Notes under the pieces: generated by a model
Told to the model about the DNA's origin: nothing
What the model saw: the letters and a program-made list of their open reading frames with translations, nothing else
The model's database searches: none
NCBI GenBank assembly: GCA_025361465.1
Contig: JANYAG010000019.1
Location: 1-14,471 of the forward strand
Length of the DNA: 14,471 nt
Reading direction: 5' to 3'
Source of the DNA: Gemmatimonadota bacterium
GTDB lineage: Bacteria; Gemmatimonadota; Gemmatimonadetes; Gemmatimonadales; GWC2-71-9
Translations under genes and position numbers: made by a program
Shown: positions 5,341-13,349 of the stretch, piece by piece
Numbering within the stretch: the stretch's first letter is position 1
Layout of the letters: every line of letters begins with the position of its first letter

Positions 5341-6822
5341 ATGGCACTCAGCGTTGTGCATCGCACAGCCGATCCAGCCAGCATCGAAACGCCACTTCTC
5401 GTCCTGCTGGCGGCAAAGGGCGCGATGCCTCCTTCCTTGACCACCCTTGATGCCGGCTTGGGTGGGGCGTTAGCGCGCTGTTGGAGTTCTGGCGACTTTA
5501 CCGGTGCGCGCGACGACGTCGCCCTGGTCTATCCGTCCGGACGAGTCGCCCGGGTGCTGCTGATCGGCCTCGGGCCGGCCGATGAGGTGACGGAAACGGA
5601 ACTCCGCCGCGGCGCAATGATCGCCGGCAAGCGGGCTCGCACGTTGGGCGCTCCGTCGGCTGCGCTGTTGTTTGTTGCAGAGGTGGCGCCAAGAGTTGCT
5701 CCGGAACGAGCAGGGCAGGTCCTGGCCGAAGGCGTCCCGTTCGGGGCTTGGCATTTCCCCGACATGAAGCGCCCGCCGGAATCGCCGAAGCCCCTCTTCG
5801 AACGATGCGACCTGCTTACCCCAACGAACGATGTCGCCTTCGCTGCCGGGGTCGCACGCGGCAGCGCGATCGCGCAGGGCCAGGTGTTCACCCGCGGGTT
5901 GCAGGTCCTGCCGGGCAACAGCTGCACGCCGGCCTTCCTGGCCGACACGGCCACCGACCTCGCGCAGCGGCATGGCTTCGACATCACTGTGCTCGACAAG
6001 GCCGCCATCATCAAGGAAGGGATGCTGGCATTGATGGCCGTGGCGCAGGGGAGCGCTGTGGAGCCACGATTCATCACGCTGGAGTACAAGGGTGCACCGG
6101 GCGCGCCGGTCGTGCTGGTGGGCAAGGGGGTCACGTTCGATTCGGGTGGCATCTCGATCAAGCCGGCGCAGTCGATGGAAGACATGAAATACGACATGTC
6201 CGGCGCGGCGGCCGTGCTGGGCACGTTCGAGGTGCTCGGGCGCCTCAAGCCGAATATCCATGTGATCGGATTGATCCCGGCGACCGAAAACATGCCGTCC
6301 GGCACCGCGGTCAAGCCCGGCGACGTGGTGGGCTCGCACTTCGGCAAGACGATCGAGGTGATCAACACCGATGCGGAGGGCCGCCTGATCCTCGCCGATG
6401 CGCTGTCGTGGGCGCGGCGGTACGCGCCAGCCGCGGTGATCGATTGTGCCACGCTGACCGGAGCGATCGTCATCGGACTGGGGCACACGGCCAGTGGACT
6501 GATGGGCACCGATGACGCGTTGATCGCCGAGATCCTCGCCGCAGGCGAGCGCAGTGGTGAACGGACGTGGCCCTTGCCGTTGTGGGATGAGTATCGCGAG
6601 CTGATCAAGTCCGACATCGCCGACGTGAAGAACACCGGCGGGCGGTCCGCCGGAAGCATCACTGCCGGATGGTTCCTCAAGGAGTTCGTCGAGGGCTTCC
6701 CCTGGGCGCACCTGGATATCGCCGGGACGGCGTACACCGAACGGGAGACGGTGACCCAGGTGAAGGGCCCGACTGGCACGCTGGTCCGCCTCTTCGCCGA
6801 GTTCCTCCTCGGCCGCAGCTGA
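5341..6822 (+). CDS. pepA: Leucyl aminopeptidase (M17 family)
   Basis: This 493-residue cytosolic metallo-aminopeptidase removes N-terminal amino acids from peptides using two metal ions in a hexamer. The C-terminal catalytic domain is complete: VGKGVTFDSGGISIKP supplies K262, D267 and K274, D285 lies in MKYDMSGAA, and the family signature NTDAEGRLILADAL supplies D344, E346 and R348. All seven positions are offset by a constant 12 from the bovine lens enzyme residues, so no active-site gap exists. The N-terminal domain (about 1-170) is the usual divergent macro-like fold. I chose the ATG at 5341, preceded by GGGAG, over an in-frame upstream extension that would run back to the tRNA. The next gene starts 4 bases after its stop. 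Confidence 0.95.
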   Translation: MALSVVHRTADPASIETPLLVLLAAKGAMPPSLTTLDAGLGGALARCWSSGDFTGARDDVALVYPSGRVARVLLIGLGPADEVTETELRRGAMIAGKRARTLGAPSAALLFVAEVAPRVAPERAGQVLAEGVPFGAWHFPDMKRPPESPKPLFERCDLLTPTNDVAFAAGVARGSAIAQGQVFTRGLQVLPGNSCTPAFLADTATDLAQRHGFDITVLDKAAIIKEGMLALMAVAQGSAVEPRFITLEYKGAPGAPVVLVGKGVTFDSGGISIKPAQSMEDMKYDMSGAAAVLGTFEVLGRLKPNIHVIGLIPATENMPSGTAVKPGDVVGSHFGKTIEVINTDAEGRLILADALSWARRYAPAAVIDCATLTGAIVIGLGHTASGLMGTDDALIAEILAAGERSGERTWPLPLWDEYRELIKSDIADVKNTGGRSAGSITAGWFLKEFVEGFPWAHLDIAGTAYTERETVTQVKGPTGTLVRLFAEFLLGRS

Positions 6823-6826
6823 GCGA

Positions 6827-8644
6827 ATGGTGCGATCGCGGATCGCCACGAGCCTGCTCCTGGTGCTTCTCGCACCTGGGGCGTCGCTCGCGGCCCAAGT
6901 CGTCTCGCCACCCGACAGTATCAAGGCCGATTCCCTCAGGAAGCGGCCCGACACACTGACCACGACCGATCAGCTCATCAAGAACTCCGCGATGGCGCTC
7001 GTCCAGCTCCAGCCGCTGCCGCTCGCTGGGGCGAGTGCCCTCTATCCACCTGGTGCACGGCGTGTGTTCACCCGCGACTCGATCGACTGGATCGCCGCGC
7101 AGACGGTCGGTGACCTCCTCGCGGCCGTGTCCGGGGTCTATCTCCAGCGTGGCGGCGGGTTCGGTCGGCCGGAGATGCCGACCTACCGCGCCGGAGGTGC
7201 CGGGTCGGTGGAGTTCGTTGTCGATGGCATGCCCTTTACCCCGATGGGCCGGGATTCACTCGCCGTGGACCCCTCCTTCTTTTCTCTGGCGCTCTTCGAC
7301 CGTCTCGAGGTGATTCACTCCCCGAGCACCCTGCGCGTGATGCTCTGGACGCGGCGGCACGACCGTCAGGCGACCCGCACCAAGATCGGTCTCTCCACCG
7401 GAGACCTCGGGTTAGCGCGCTACCTCGCCTCCTTCGAGCGACGATACCCGAGCGGGTGGGGTCTCAGCCTTGCCGCAGACTACTTCGGTGTCAACGCGCC
7501 GCCGGGTGGCAGCGGGGGGAGTCGAGTCACCAACGCCTTTGCGCAGGTTGGCTATCTCTCCGGGGCACACTTCGGAGTGCAGGCCCAAGTCCTGGTGGAG
7601 GCAATCCGACGCGACGTCCTGCTCTCTGATGGCACCGCGGGCGACACTTTGACGGATGCGCTCGCCGGCACTCGGACGGAGGGCCAACTCAGGGCTTCTT
7701 GGACCGAGAACGCCACCGGACTCGGGGGACGGGTGGACCTCTACGCCGGGCGCACGACGTGGCGCGGGGACTCGGTCAACCGCTCCCTGGGGCATTTCGG
7801 TGCCATCGCAGCGTATCGGCAGCCGACCTGGTCCAGCGAACTGAGCATCTGGAACCAGACCCAATGGACGCCACTCGATGCGCGAGCCGTCCTGGGATGG
7901 TCACCGATCGAGCGGGTGAGCGGATCGATCGAACTGGCCGAGCAGCGCCATGTCGGGGATCGCCAGAGTGCCTGGGCCACTGCCCGTCTCGGCGTGCGCC
8001 TGCCGCTTGACCTCCTCGCCTCGGGGGTAGTCAGCGAGGGGCACCGGGTGTTGGTGCCAGCACTCGTCGATGACAGTGTACGACGCTTCACGGACTACAG
8101 CGCGACCATCGCGTTCAATCGGCGGCGGATCGGCGTGGATGTCGGCTACGTCCGGAACGACGCGGGGCAGCCGGTAGCTTTCTCGGAGTTCCGCGGAGTG
8201 CCGCAGCTTGGTCCTCGGCCGGTCGTCGAGTGGGCGTCGGTCCACGCCCGCCTCGCCGTACTCGGCTGGCTGACCCTCGAAAGTCGTTACGACCACCCGC
8301 TGAACGGGGTGCTTCCCGATGGGGTGCCGCCACACCACGCCCTCTCAACGGCGACGATCAACTCGCGATTCCTGCATAACTTCCCGAGCGGCGTCTTCCG
8401 CCTCAAGGTGCAGGGCGTCATGGAGAGTTGGAGCCCCGGCCTTGCCGGCCGGGACACCGCGGGCGCGGCAATCGCCCAGCCGGGAGCGACGTTCTTCCGG
8501 GGCGTCTTTCAGCTCCAGATCGGCTCGTTCATCGTCTTCTGGGACCGCGCCAACATGCGGGCCAGCAAGCCAGGGTACCTTCCCGGGTACCGACTTCCCA
8601 GCCTCATGAGCACCTACGGGGTCCGCTGGGAGTTCGCCAACTGA
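6827..8644 (+). CDS. TonB-dependent receptor plug-domain outer membrane protein
   Basis: This 605-residue protein begins with a signal peptide (about 1-23, SLLLVLLAPGASLAAQ). A plug domain at about 78-170 follows, recognisable from TVGDLLAAVSGVYLQRGGGF, VEFVVDGMPF and the closing FDRLEVIHSPSTLR, which corresponds to the IEVxxGP motif of TonB receptors. The rest alternates short amphipathic strands and polar turns and ends in YGVRWEFAN, as expected of a beta-barrel. It is shorter than most TonB receptors, has no carboxypeptidase-like repeat, and shows no clear TonB box. It lies 4 bases after pepA, so co-transcription is likely; uptake or sensing of peptides is a guess from that context alone. 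Confidence 0.78.
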   Translation: MVRSRIATSLLLVLLAPGASLAAQVVSPPDSIKADSLRKRPDTLTTTDQLIKNSAMALVQLQPLPLAGASALYPPGARRVFTRDSIDWIAAQTVGDLLAAVSGVYLQRGGGFGRPEMPTYRAGGAGSVEFVVDGMPFTPMGRDSLAVDPSFFSLALFDRLEVIHSPSTLRVMLWTRRHDRQATRTKIGLSTGDLGLARYLASFERRYPSGWGLSLAADYFGVNAPPGGSGGSRVTNAFAQVGYLSGAHFGVQAQVLVEAIRRDVLLSDGTAGDTLTDALAGTRTEGQLRASWTENATGLGGRVDLYAGRTTWRGDSVNRSLGHFGAIAAYRQPTWSSELSIWNQTQWTPLDARAVLGWSPIERVSGSIELAEQRHVGDRQSAWATARLGVRLPLDLLASGVVSEGHRVLVPALVDDSVRRFTDYSATIAFNRRRIGVDVGYVRNDAGQPVAFSEFRGVPQLGPRPVVEWASVHARLAVLGWLTLESRYDHPLNGVLPDGVPPHHALSTATINSRFLHNFPSGVFRLKVQGVMESWSPGLAGRDTAGAAIAQPGATFFRGVFQLQIGSFIVFWDRANMRASKPGYLPGYRLPSLMSTYGVRWEFAN

Positions 8645-8664
8645 CCCAGCCGGGCTATCTTTCC
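8633..8664 (+). promoter_or_regulatory. Candidate promoter of the yicC-gmk-rpoZ operon
   Basis: TATCTTTCC (8656-8664) carries the recurrent core, with a weak -35-like TTCGCC (8633-8638) 17 bases upstream. It overlaps the end of the receptor gene and lies 28 bases before the yicC start. Confidence 0.4.
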
Positions 8665-8692
8665 TAGCTATCCCCGGAGGGGAGCACCGGCT

Positions 8693-9565
8693 GTGGCGTA
8701 CAGCATGACGGGGTTCGGGGCCGCTGAAGGCGCGGTGGCTGGGCGGCGGGCTCGGGTGGAGATCCGGACCGTCAACCACCGGTGGTTCAATCTTTCGGCC
8801 CGGCTTCCGGCGGAGTGTGGCGCGGCTGAAGGCGAGGTCCGCGAGGCGCTGCGGCGCGAATTCGATCGCGGCCATGTCAGTGTCTCCGTTCGCTGGGCCG
8901 ATGAGGGGATCCCGGGCGCGGGGATCGACTGGGCCCGCGCGGAGGCAGTGGCGGCGGTGTTGCAGGAGCTGCGCGACCGGTTGCACTTGGATGGCGGCGT
9001 CGGTGTCGAGACCGTTGCCAGGCAGGCCGACATCTTCGGCGGCCGCCCGGGCGAGGGGGGCGCAGTCGTCGGCTGGTCCGAGCTTGCCCCGGTGGTGATG
9101 GCTGCCGTCGCGGAATGCCAGGCGGCTCGTCGACGCGAGGGCGCGGTCCTGCAGGGCGAATTGTTTGGTCGCCTCGAGGAACTCGACGCGGCGGTCCGGC
9201 GGATCGCCAGCCGGGGTCCCGAACGACTGGTCCGGGAAGGGCAGCGGTTGCGCACCAACATTGCCGCGCTGCTGGATGGACGGTTGGTGGATGACGCGAG
9301 GCTGGCACAGGAAGTGGCACTGATGGCAGACCGCCTCGACATCACCGAGGAACTCGTCCGGTTCTCGGCGCACCTCGCGGCAGCGCGCGGTGCGCTGGCG
9401 GGCGACGGCCCGGTGGGCAAGCAACTTGGCTTCCTGGCGCAGGAACTGGGTCGCGAGGTCAACACCATTGGGGCGAAGGCCAACGACACGGTGATCGCGC
9501 ACGACGTGGTGCAGATGAAGGGGTCACTGGAGAAGTTGCGCGAGCAGCTGGAGAATCTCGAGTGA
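8693..9565 (+). CDS. yicC: YicC/YloC family endoribonuclease
   Basis: This 290-residue protein has the family start SMTGFG immediately after the N-terminus, the region EIRTVNHRWFNLSARLP, and the C-terminal hallmark IGAKANDTVIAHDVVQMKG followed by a helix ending at the terminus. YicC proteins are stress-associated RNases reported to cleave RNA, including small RNAs. The start is a GTG at 8693, because SMTGFG must follow closely and GGAGGGGAG (8676-8684) lies 8 bases upstream. It overlaps gmk by 4 bases (GTGA), a very common yicC-gmk pairing, and heads a housekeeping operon. Confidence 0.93.
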   Translation: MAYSMTGFGAAEGAVAGRRARVEIRTVNHRWFNLSARLPAECGAAEGEVREALRREFDRGHVSVSVRWADEGIPGAGIDWARAEAVAAVLQELRDRLHLDGGVGVETVARQADIFGGRPGEGGAVVGWSELAPVVMAAVAECQAARRREGAVLQGELFGRLEELDAAVRRIASRGPERLVREGQRLRTNIAALLDGRLVDDARLAQEVALMADRLDITEELVRFSAHLAAARGALAGDGPVGKQLGFLAQELGREVNTIGAKANDTVIAHDVVQMKGSLEKLREQLENLE

Positions 9566-10209
9566 CGCCGCTGGTCGTGGTGATCTCCTCGCCGTCGGGT
9601 GGGGGCAAGTCGAGCATCACGAGGCGGGTCTTGTCGGAACGGGCCGACGTCGGGTACTCGGTATCGGCGACGACCCGGCCAGCGCGGCCGGGTGAACGGG
9701 AAGGGGAGGCATACTACTTCCTGTTGCCAGTGGAGTTCGAGCGGCGTGTGGCGAACGGGGACTTCCTCGAGCACGCAGCCTACAACGGGCATCGCTACGG
9801 CACCCTGGCGAGCGAAGTCCGGCGAGTGACTCAGGGCGGGAAGCATGTTCTCCTCGACATCGAGATCGAGGGTGCCCGTCAGGTGCGACAGCGGTTCCCG
9901 GACGCGCTGCTGGTGTTCGTGGTGCCGCCGAGCGGGACCGTGTTGGTGGAGCGACTGCGGGTCCGCGGGACCGAATCAGCGCAGGTAATTGCCGGACGGA
10001 TGGAGCGGGCCCTGACGGAGCTGGCGGCCGCGCTGGAGTATGACTACATCGTGGTGAATGATGACCTCGAGGGGGCGGTGCGCGTCGTCAACGCCATCCT
10101 CGATGCCGAACCGCACCGGACCAGCAGGCAGCGCGATGCTGCATTTCTGCTTGATCGTATCCGGAACGAGATTGCGGCCGAGCTGACGCGCTCGACCGAC
10201 ATCAACTGA
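9562..10209 (+). CDS. gmk: Guanylate kinase
   Basis: This 215-residue enzyme phosphorylates GMP to GDP with ATP. The P-loop SSPSGGGKSS (9-18) is intact. The GMP-binding stretch SVSATTRPARPGEREGEAYYF (33-53) carries the Ser, Thr-Arg and Arg-x-Gly-Glu contacts, and NGHRYGT follows in the NMP-binding domain. The lid and C-terminal region include DYIVVNDDLE, a conserved guanylate kinase element. It starts with GTG at 9562, overlapping the yicC stop. It is followed 14 bases later by rpoZ, the same order as in many bacteria. Confidence 0.96.
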   Translation: MTPLVVVISSPSGGGKSSITRRVLSERADVGYSVSATTRPARPGEREGEAYYFLLPVEFERRVANGDFLEHAAYNGHRYGTLASEVRRVTQGGKHVLLDIEIEGARQVRQRFPDALLVFVVPPSGTVLVERLRVRGTESAQVIAGRMERALTELAAALEYDYIVVNDDLEGAVRVVNAILDAEPHRTSRQRDAAFLLDRIRNEIAAELTRSTDIN

Positions 10210-10223
10210 GCACGGAGATTCCC

Positions 10224-10451
10224 ATGGAAATTTTCACCCCTCAGGAAGTGGCGAAGCACAGTGGCTCGAAGTATCGCGGGGTGCTGGTGGCGGCCAAGTT
10301 CGCGCGCTACCTCAACGAATTTCCGCGGGAGGCCGTGGCGAACTGGGAGCGGGCCGAGGGCGTGAAGAAGCTCACGACCCTGGCGCTGCAGAAGTTGACC
10401 AGCGGTGAACTCACCTTCCGCGAGCTGCGCCGACGTCGCACCGAGGCGTAA
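10224..10451 (+). CDS. rpoZ: RNA polymerase omega subunit
   Basis: This 75-residue protein is the size of a bacterial omega subunit, which chaperones beta-prime during core polymerase assembly. Recognisable elements are the N-terminal helix, the SKYRGVLVAAKFARYLNE segment corresponding to the conserved R-A-R-x-L region, and the C-terminal ALQKLTSGELTFREL. Sequence conservation in this family is low, so gmk upstream and coaBC one base downstream are strong support. CGGAGA lies 5 bases before the ATG. Confidence 0.85.
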   Translation: MEIFTPQEVAKHSGSKYRGVLVAAKFARYLNEFPREAVANWERAEGVKKLTTLALQKLTSGELTFRELRRRRTEA

Positions 10452-10452
10452 G

Positions 10453-11646
10453 ATGTGGCAGGGCCGTCGTGTCGTCCTCGGGGTCACAGGGGGGATCGCG
10501 GCCTACAAGAGCGTCCTGCTGGCACGCGGGCTCACTGAGCTCGGTGCAACGGTGGACGTCGTCCTGACGCGTGGGGCCCGGGAATTCGTGGGCCCGGTCA
10601 CATTCGAAGCCGTTACCCATCGCCCTGTCCGCGGTTCCCTCTGGGATCGCGACGGGGCGCTTGACCATGTCACCCTGGGGCGAGCTGCCGACCTGATTAT
10701 CGTCGCGCCGGCCACCGCGCATCTGCTCGCCCGCGCCGCGGCGGGGATGGCCGACGACCTCTTGACGGCGCTGCTCCTGGCGACGCCTTCGCCGGTCTTG
10801 ATCGCCCCGGCGATGAACGACGAGATGTTTGCGAATCCCGCGACGCAGGCCAACCTCGCATTGCTGCGTGGCCGCGGGTGGACCGTTGCCGGGCCGGTCG
10901 CCGGCCCCTTGGCTGAGGGGCCCTCCGACCGACTCGGCCGGATGATGGAGCCGGATCAAGTGCTCGGCCATGCGGAACGCGTTCTCCGACGCGCCGGGCC
11001 GCTGGCGGGTCGCCGGGTAGTGGTGACCGCTGGACCAACCCGCGAGCCGATCGATCCGGTACGGGTCATCAGCAACCGGTCGAGCGGCCGGATGGGGTAC
11101 CGACTAGCCGAGGCGGCGTGGCGCCGTGGTGCCGACGTGACCCTGATCAGCGGTCCGACCGCCCTCATCCCACCCGTCGGCGTTACGTTGGTCCGGGTGG
11201 AGACAACAGAGGAACTGGCCGGGGCCGTGGGCCGTGCACTCCCCGAGACTGATGTCCTCCTGATGGCGGCAGCTCCGGCCGATTTCCGGCCCGCGACCGT
11301 CCTCAAGGGCAAGAAGCCGCGAGTGGAGGGCGCCCAGACGTTGGAGCTGGTGCCGACGAGTGACATCCTCCTTTCGACGATCGGACATCGTCCCCCGGCG
11401 ATGACCGTGGTCGGCTTTGCGCTGGAGACGGGCGACGCCGTGGCGCAGGGGCGGGCGAAGTTGCGCAACAAGTCGCTGGACCTCATTGTCATCAACGATG
11501 CCCTGCAACCGGGTGCCGGATTTGATGTTGATACGAATATCGTCACGATCCTCGACAAGAAGGGTGGCGAGGAGTCGGTGACATTGCGGAGCAAGGCAGC
11601 GGTCGCCGAAGCGATTCTCGACGCGGTGGAGCGCTATCGTGACTGA
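10453..11646 (+). CDS. coaBC: Bifunctional CoaBC (PPC synthetase/decarboxylase)
   Basis: This 397-residue protein catalyses two steps of coenzyme A synthesis: joining cysteine to 4'-phosphopantothenate, then FMN-dependent decarboxylation to phosphopantetheine. The N-terminal CoaC half has GVTGGIAAYKS, the active-site histidine H72 in DHVTLG, and the APAMNDEM substrate motif. The C-terminal CoaB half has TAGPTREPIDPVRVISNRSS, where N208 matches the acyl-intermediate asparagine, then APADFRP and the lysine cluster KGKKP (285-289). Oddly, the cysteine expected in the CoaC flap (usually ACG...GRM) is glutamate here (E155 in LAEGPSDRLGRM). I chose the ATG at 10453, one base after the rpoZ stop. 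Confidence 0.94.
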   Translation: MWQGRRVVLGVTGGIAAYKSVLLARGLTELGATVDVVLTRGAREFVGPVTFEAVTHRPVRGSLWDRDGALDHVTLGRAADLIIVAPATAHLLARAAAGMADDLLTALLLATPSPVLIAPAMNDEMFANPATQANLALLRGRGWTVAGPVAGPLAEGPSDRLGRMMEPDQVLGHAERVLRRAGPLAGRRVVVTAGPTREPIDPVRVISNRSSGRMGYRLAEAAWRRGADVTLISGPTALIPPVGVTLVRVETTEELAGAVGRALPETDVLLMAAAPADFRPATVLKGKKPRVEGAQTLELVPTSDILLSTIGHRPPAMTVVGFALETGDAVAQGRAKLRNKSLDLIVINDALQPGAGFDVDTNIVTILDKKGGEESVTLRSKAAVAEAILDAVERYRD

Positions 11647-12376
11647 GGCCGCGCGCGGCTGGCTGGCGCTGCAGCAGGATCTCGGCGGTGACGAAGTGAT
11701 CCTCGACCGGCCGATGGTGGCAACGCCGGCAGCAAGTGGATGGCGCAAAGGTGCGCCGCCGATCCCGGGCCCCGGCATGGTGATCACCTTGCCGCAATTG
11801 GCATTCGGCGGAGAGCCTGCCTGGGAGTCGCTTGAGACGGTTGCGGCGGCCATCGCAGAATGTCGCCGCTGCCCCTTGTGCGAGGGGCGAACCAAGACGG
11901 TGCCGGGGGAGGGAAATCCCTCGGCGCGTCTGATGCTGGTCGGCGAGGGACCGGGCGAAAATGAAGACCTGTCTGGCCGTCCGTTTGTCGGCCGGGCCGG
12001 CGAACTGCTTGACAAGATTCTCGCGTTGATCGAGGCACCGCGCGAGACAGTGTTCATCGCGAATGTCGTGAAATGCCGGCCGCCAAAGAACCGCGCACCG
12101 CTCCCCGATGAGCGTGAGGCGTGCCGGCCGTATCTGCGCCGGCAGATTGAGTTGGTGAAGCCGAAGGTGCTCCTGGCGCTTGGCAGCACCGCGGCGGAGG
12201 CCTTGCTCGGCGTGAAGAAGCCGCTGATTGAATTGCGCAACCGGGTGCATCGGTGGGACGGGATTCCGCTGATCATCACCTATCACCCGGCTGCACTCCT
12301 CCGGAACCCGAACTGGAAGCGACCGGCCTGGGATGACGTCCGTATTGCACGACAGCTCATCGACAGTGACAGCTGA
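11639..12376 (+). CDS. Uracil-DNA glycosylase, family 4 (4Fe-4S)
   Basis: This 245-residue enzyme excises uracil from DNA in base-excision repair. The four cluster cysteines are present: C75 and C78 in ECRRCPLC, C146 in VVKCRPPKNR, and C162 in EACRPYL. An extra C81 follows the first pair. The catalytic motif GEGPGENEDLSGRPFVG (102-118) and the histidine motif TYHPAALLRNP with H216 complete the family-4 pattern. About 60 poorly conserved residues precede the domain, an extension seen in several relatives. It begins with GTG at 11639, overlapping the coaBC stop by 8 bases, and its end overlaps the dnaB start. Confidence 0.92.
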   Translation: MTEAARGWLALQQDLGGDEVILDRPMVATPAASGWRKGAPPIPGPGMVITLPQLAFGGEPAWESLETVAAAIAECRRCPLCEGRTKTVPGEGNPSARLMLVGEGPGENEDLSGRPFVGRAGELLDKILALIEAPRETVFIANVVKCRPPKNRAPLPDEREACRPYLRRQIELVKPKVLLALGSTAAEALLGVKKPLIELRNRVHRWDGIPLIITYHPAALLRNPNWKRPAWDDVRIARQLIDSDS

Positions 12377-13349
12377 ACCGGCTGGGGGCCGTGCGGTGCC
12401 ATGGAGCCACGAGGCCGAGCAGGCTGTTCTTGGCGCCATGATCATCGACGGGGACGCGGGTCTCCGTGGCGCCGAACTGCTGGATGACAACGCGTTCTAC
12501 AAGGAGGGGCATCGCCGGCTCTTCCGCACCCTGCGCACACTGGTCGAGCACCGGACGGTCATCGACTATGTCACGCTGCGGGAGGAACTGCAGCGGCGGG
12601 GAGAGCTCGAGCTGGCCGGCGGGGTGGAATACCTCAACGAGCTGGTCAATGCGGTGCCGACCGGAGCCAATCTCGAGTTCCACGCCCGGATCCTGAAGGA
12701 CAAGGCCATCCAGCGCCGGTTGATCGAGGCGGCCACCCAGATCATCACGGAAGCTTATGACGGGAAGTCGACCGCGCGCGAGCTGCTCGATGCGGCCGAG
12801 GGGAAGATCTTCCTGATCGGGCAACAGCGTCGCGACGAGGGCTTCACGCGCATCAAGGAAATGCTCTGGCCGACGATGGAGAAGATTGAGTCGCTCTCCC
12901 GGAGCGGCAACACCATGACCGGGGTGCCGAGCGGCTTCATCGATCTCGACAACCTGACTACCGGCTTCCAGCCGGCGGAGTTGATCATCGTCGCCGCTCG
13001 CCCGTCCATGGGGAAGACGGCCTTCTGCCTGAACCTCGCGACCCATGCCGCGGTCGAGGGCCATGGCGTCGCCATCTTCTCGCTCGAAATGTCGAAGGAT
13101 GCCCTGGTGCAGCGGATGCTCTGCTCCGAGGCCCGGGTCGATTCGCAGGCAGTCCGCCGCGGGCAGGTGAAGGATGCCGATTTCAGCCGGCTTGCCCAGG
13201 GCCTCGGCATCCCGCAGGCCGCTCGCCAGTTCGGTGCGGTTTCCCCTTTGAAGAGCTGCATCGAGACGCTCGCGCGCGGCCGAACGCGCTTCGTCAACTC
13301 GCTGGGACTCCTGTTGCAGCGCCCCCAGGCGCTCCTGGGCATCGGCTAA
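12333..13349 (+). pseudogene. dnaB: Truncated replicative helicase DnaB (5' two thirds)
   Basis: The frame encodes a good DnaB start: the N-terminal domain (about 22-165, PWSHEAEQAVLGAMIIDGDA), linker, and the beginning of the RecA-like ATPase with Walker A ARPSMGKTAF (222-231) and IFSLEMSKDALVQRM. Similarity ends near residues 289-298 (about 13,200-13,226). The last 40 or so codons are antisense to the neighbouring ATPase. Full DnaB has about 450-470 residues, so Walker B, the DNA-binding loops and the arginine finger are missing and the product cannot be a working helicase. An in-frame GTG at 12366, overlapping the glycosylase stop by 11 bases, is an alternative start. No intein motifs are visible, and Walker A is uninterrupted. 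Confidence 0.85.

Noticed and set aside
5470..6963. Long minus-strand frames (497 and 460 codons) opposite pepA
   Set aside because: They are antisense to a fully intact M17 aminopeptidase with every catalytic residue, and their translations show no domain.
12357..13204. Continuation of the ATPase frame as a genuine fusion protein
   Set aside because: This part is exactly antisense to the conserved dnaB domains and resembles no ATPase region; it stays open only because of composition.
12333..13349. Intein insertion as the cause of the dnaB interruption
   Set aside because: The usual Walker A insertion site is intact and uninterrupted, the sequence after the break lacks intein splicing motifs, and the break meets an opposite-strand gene.
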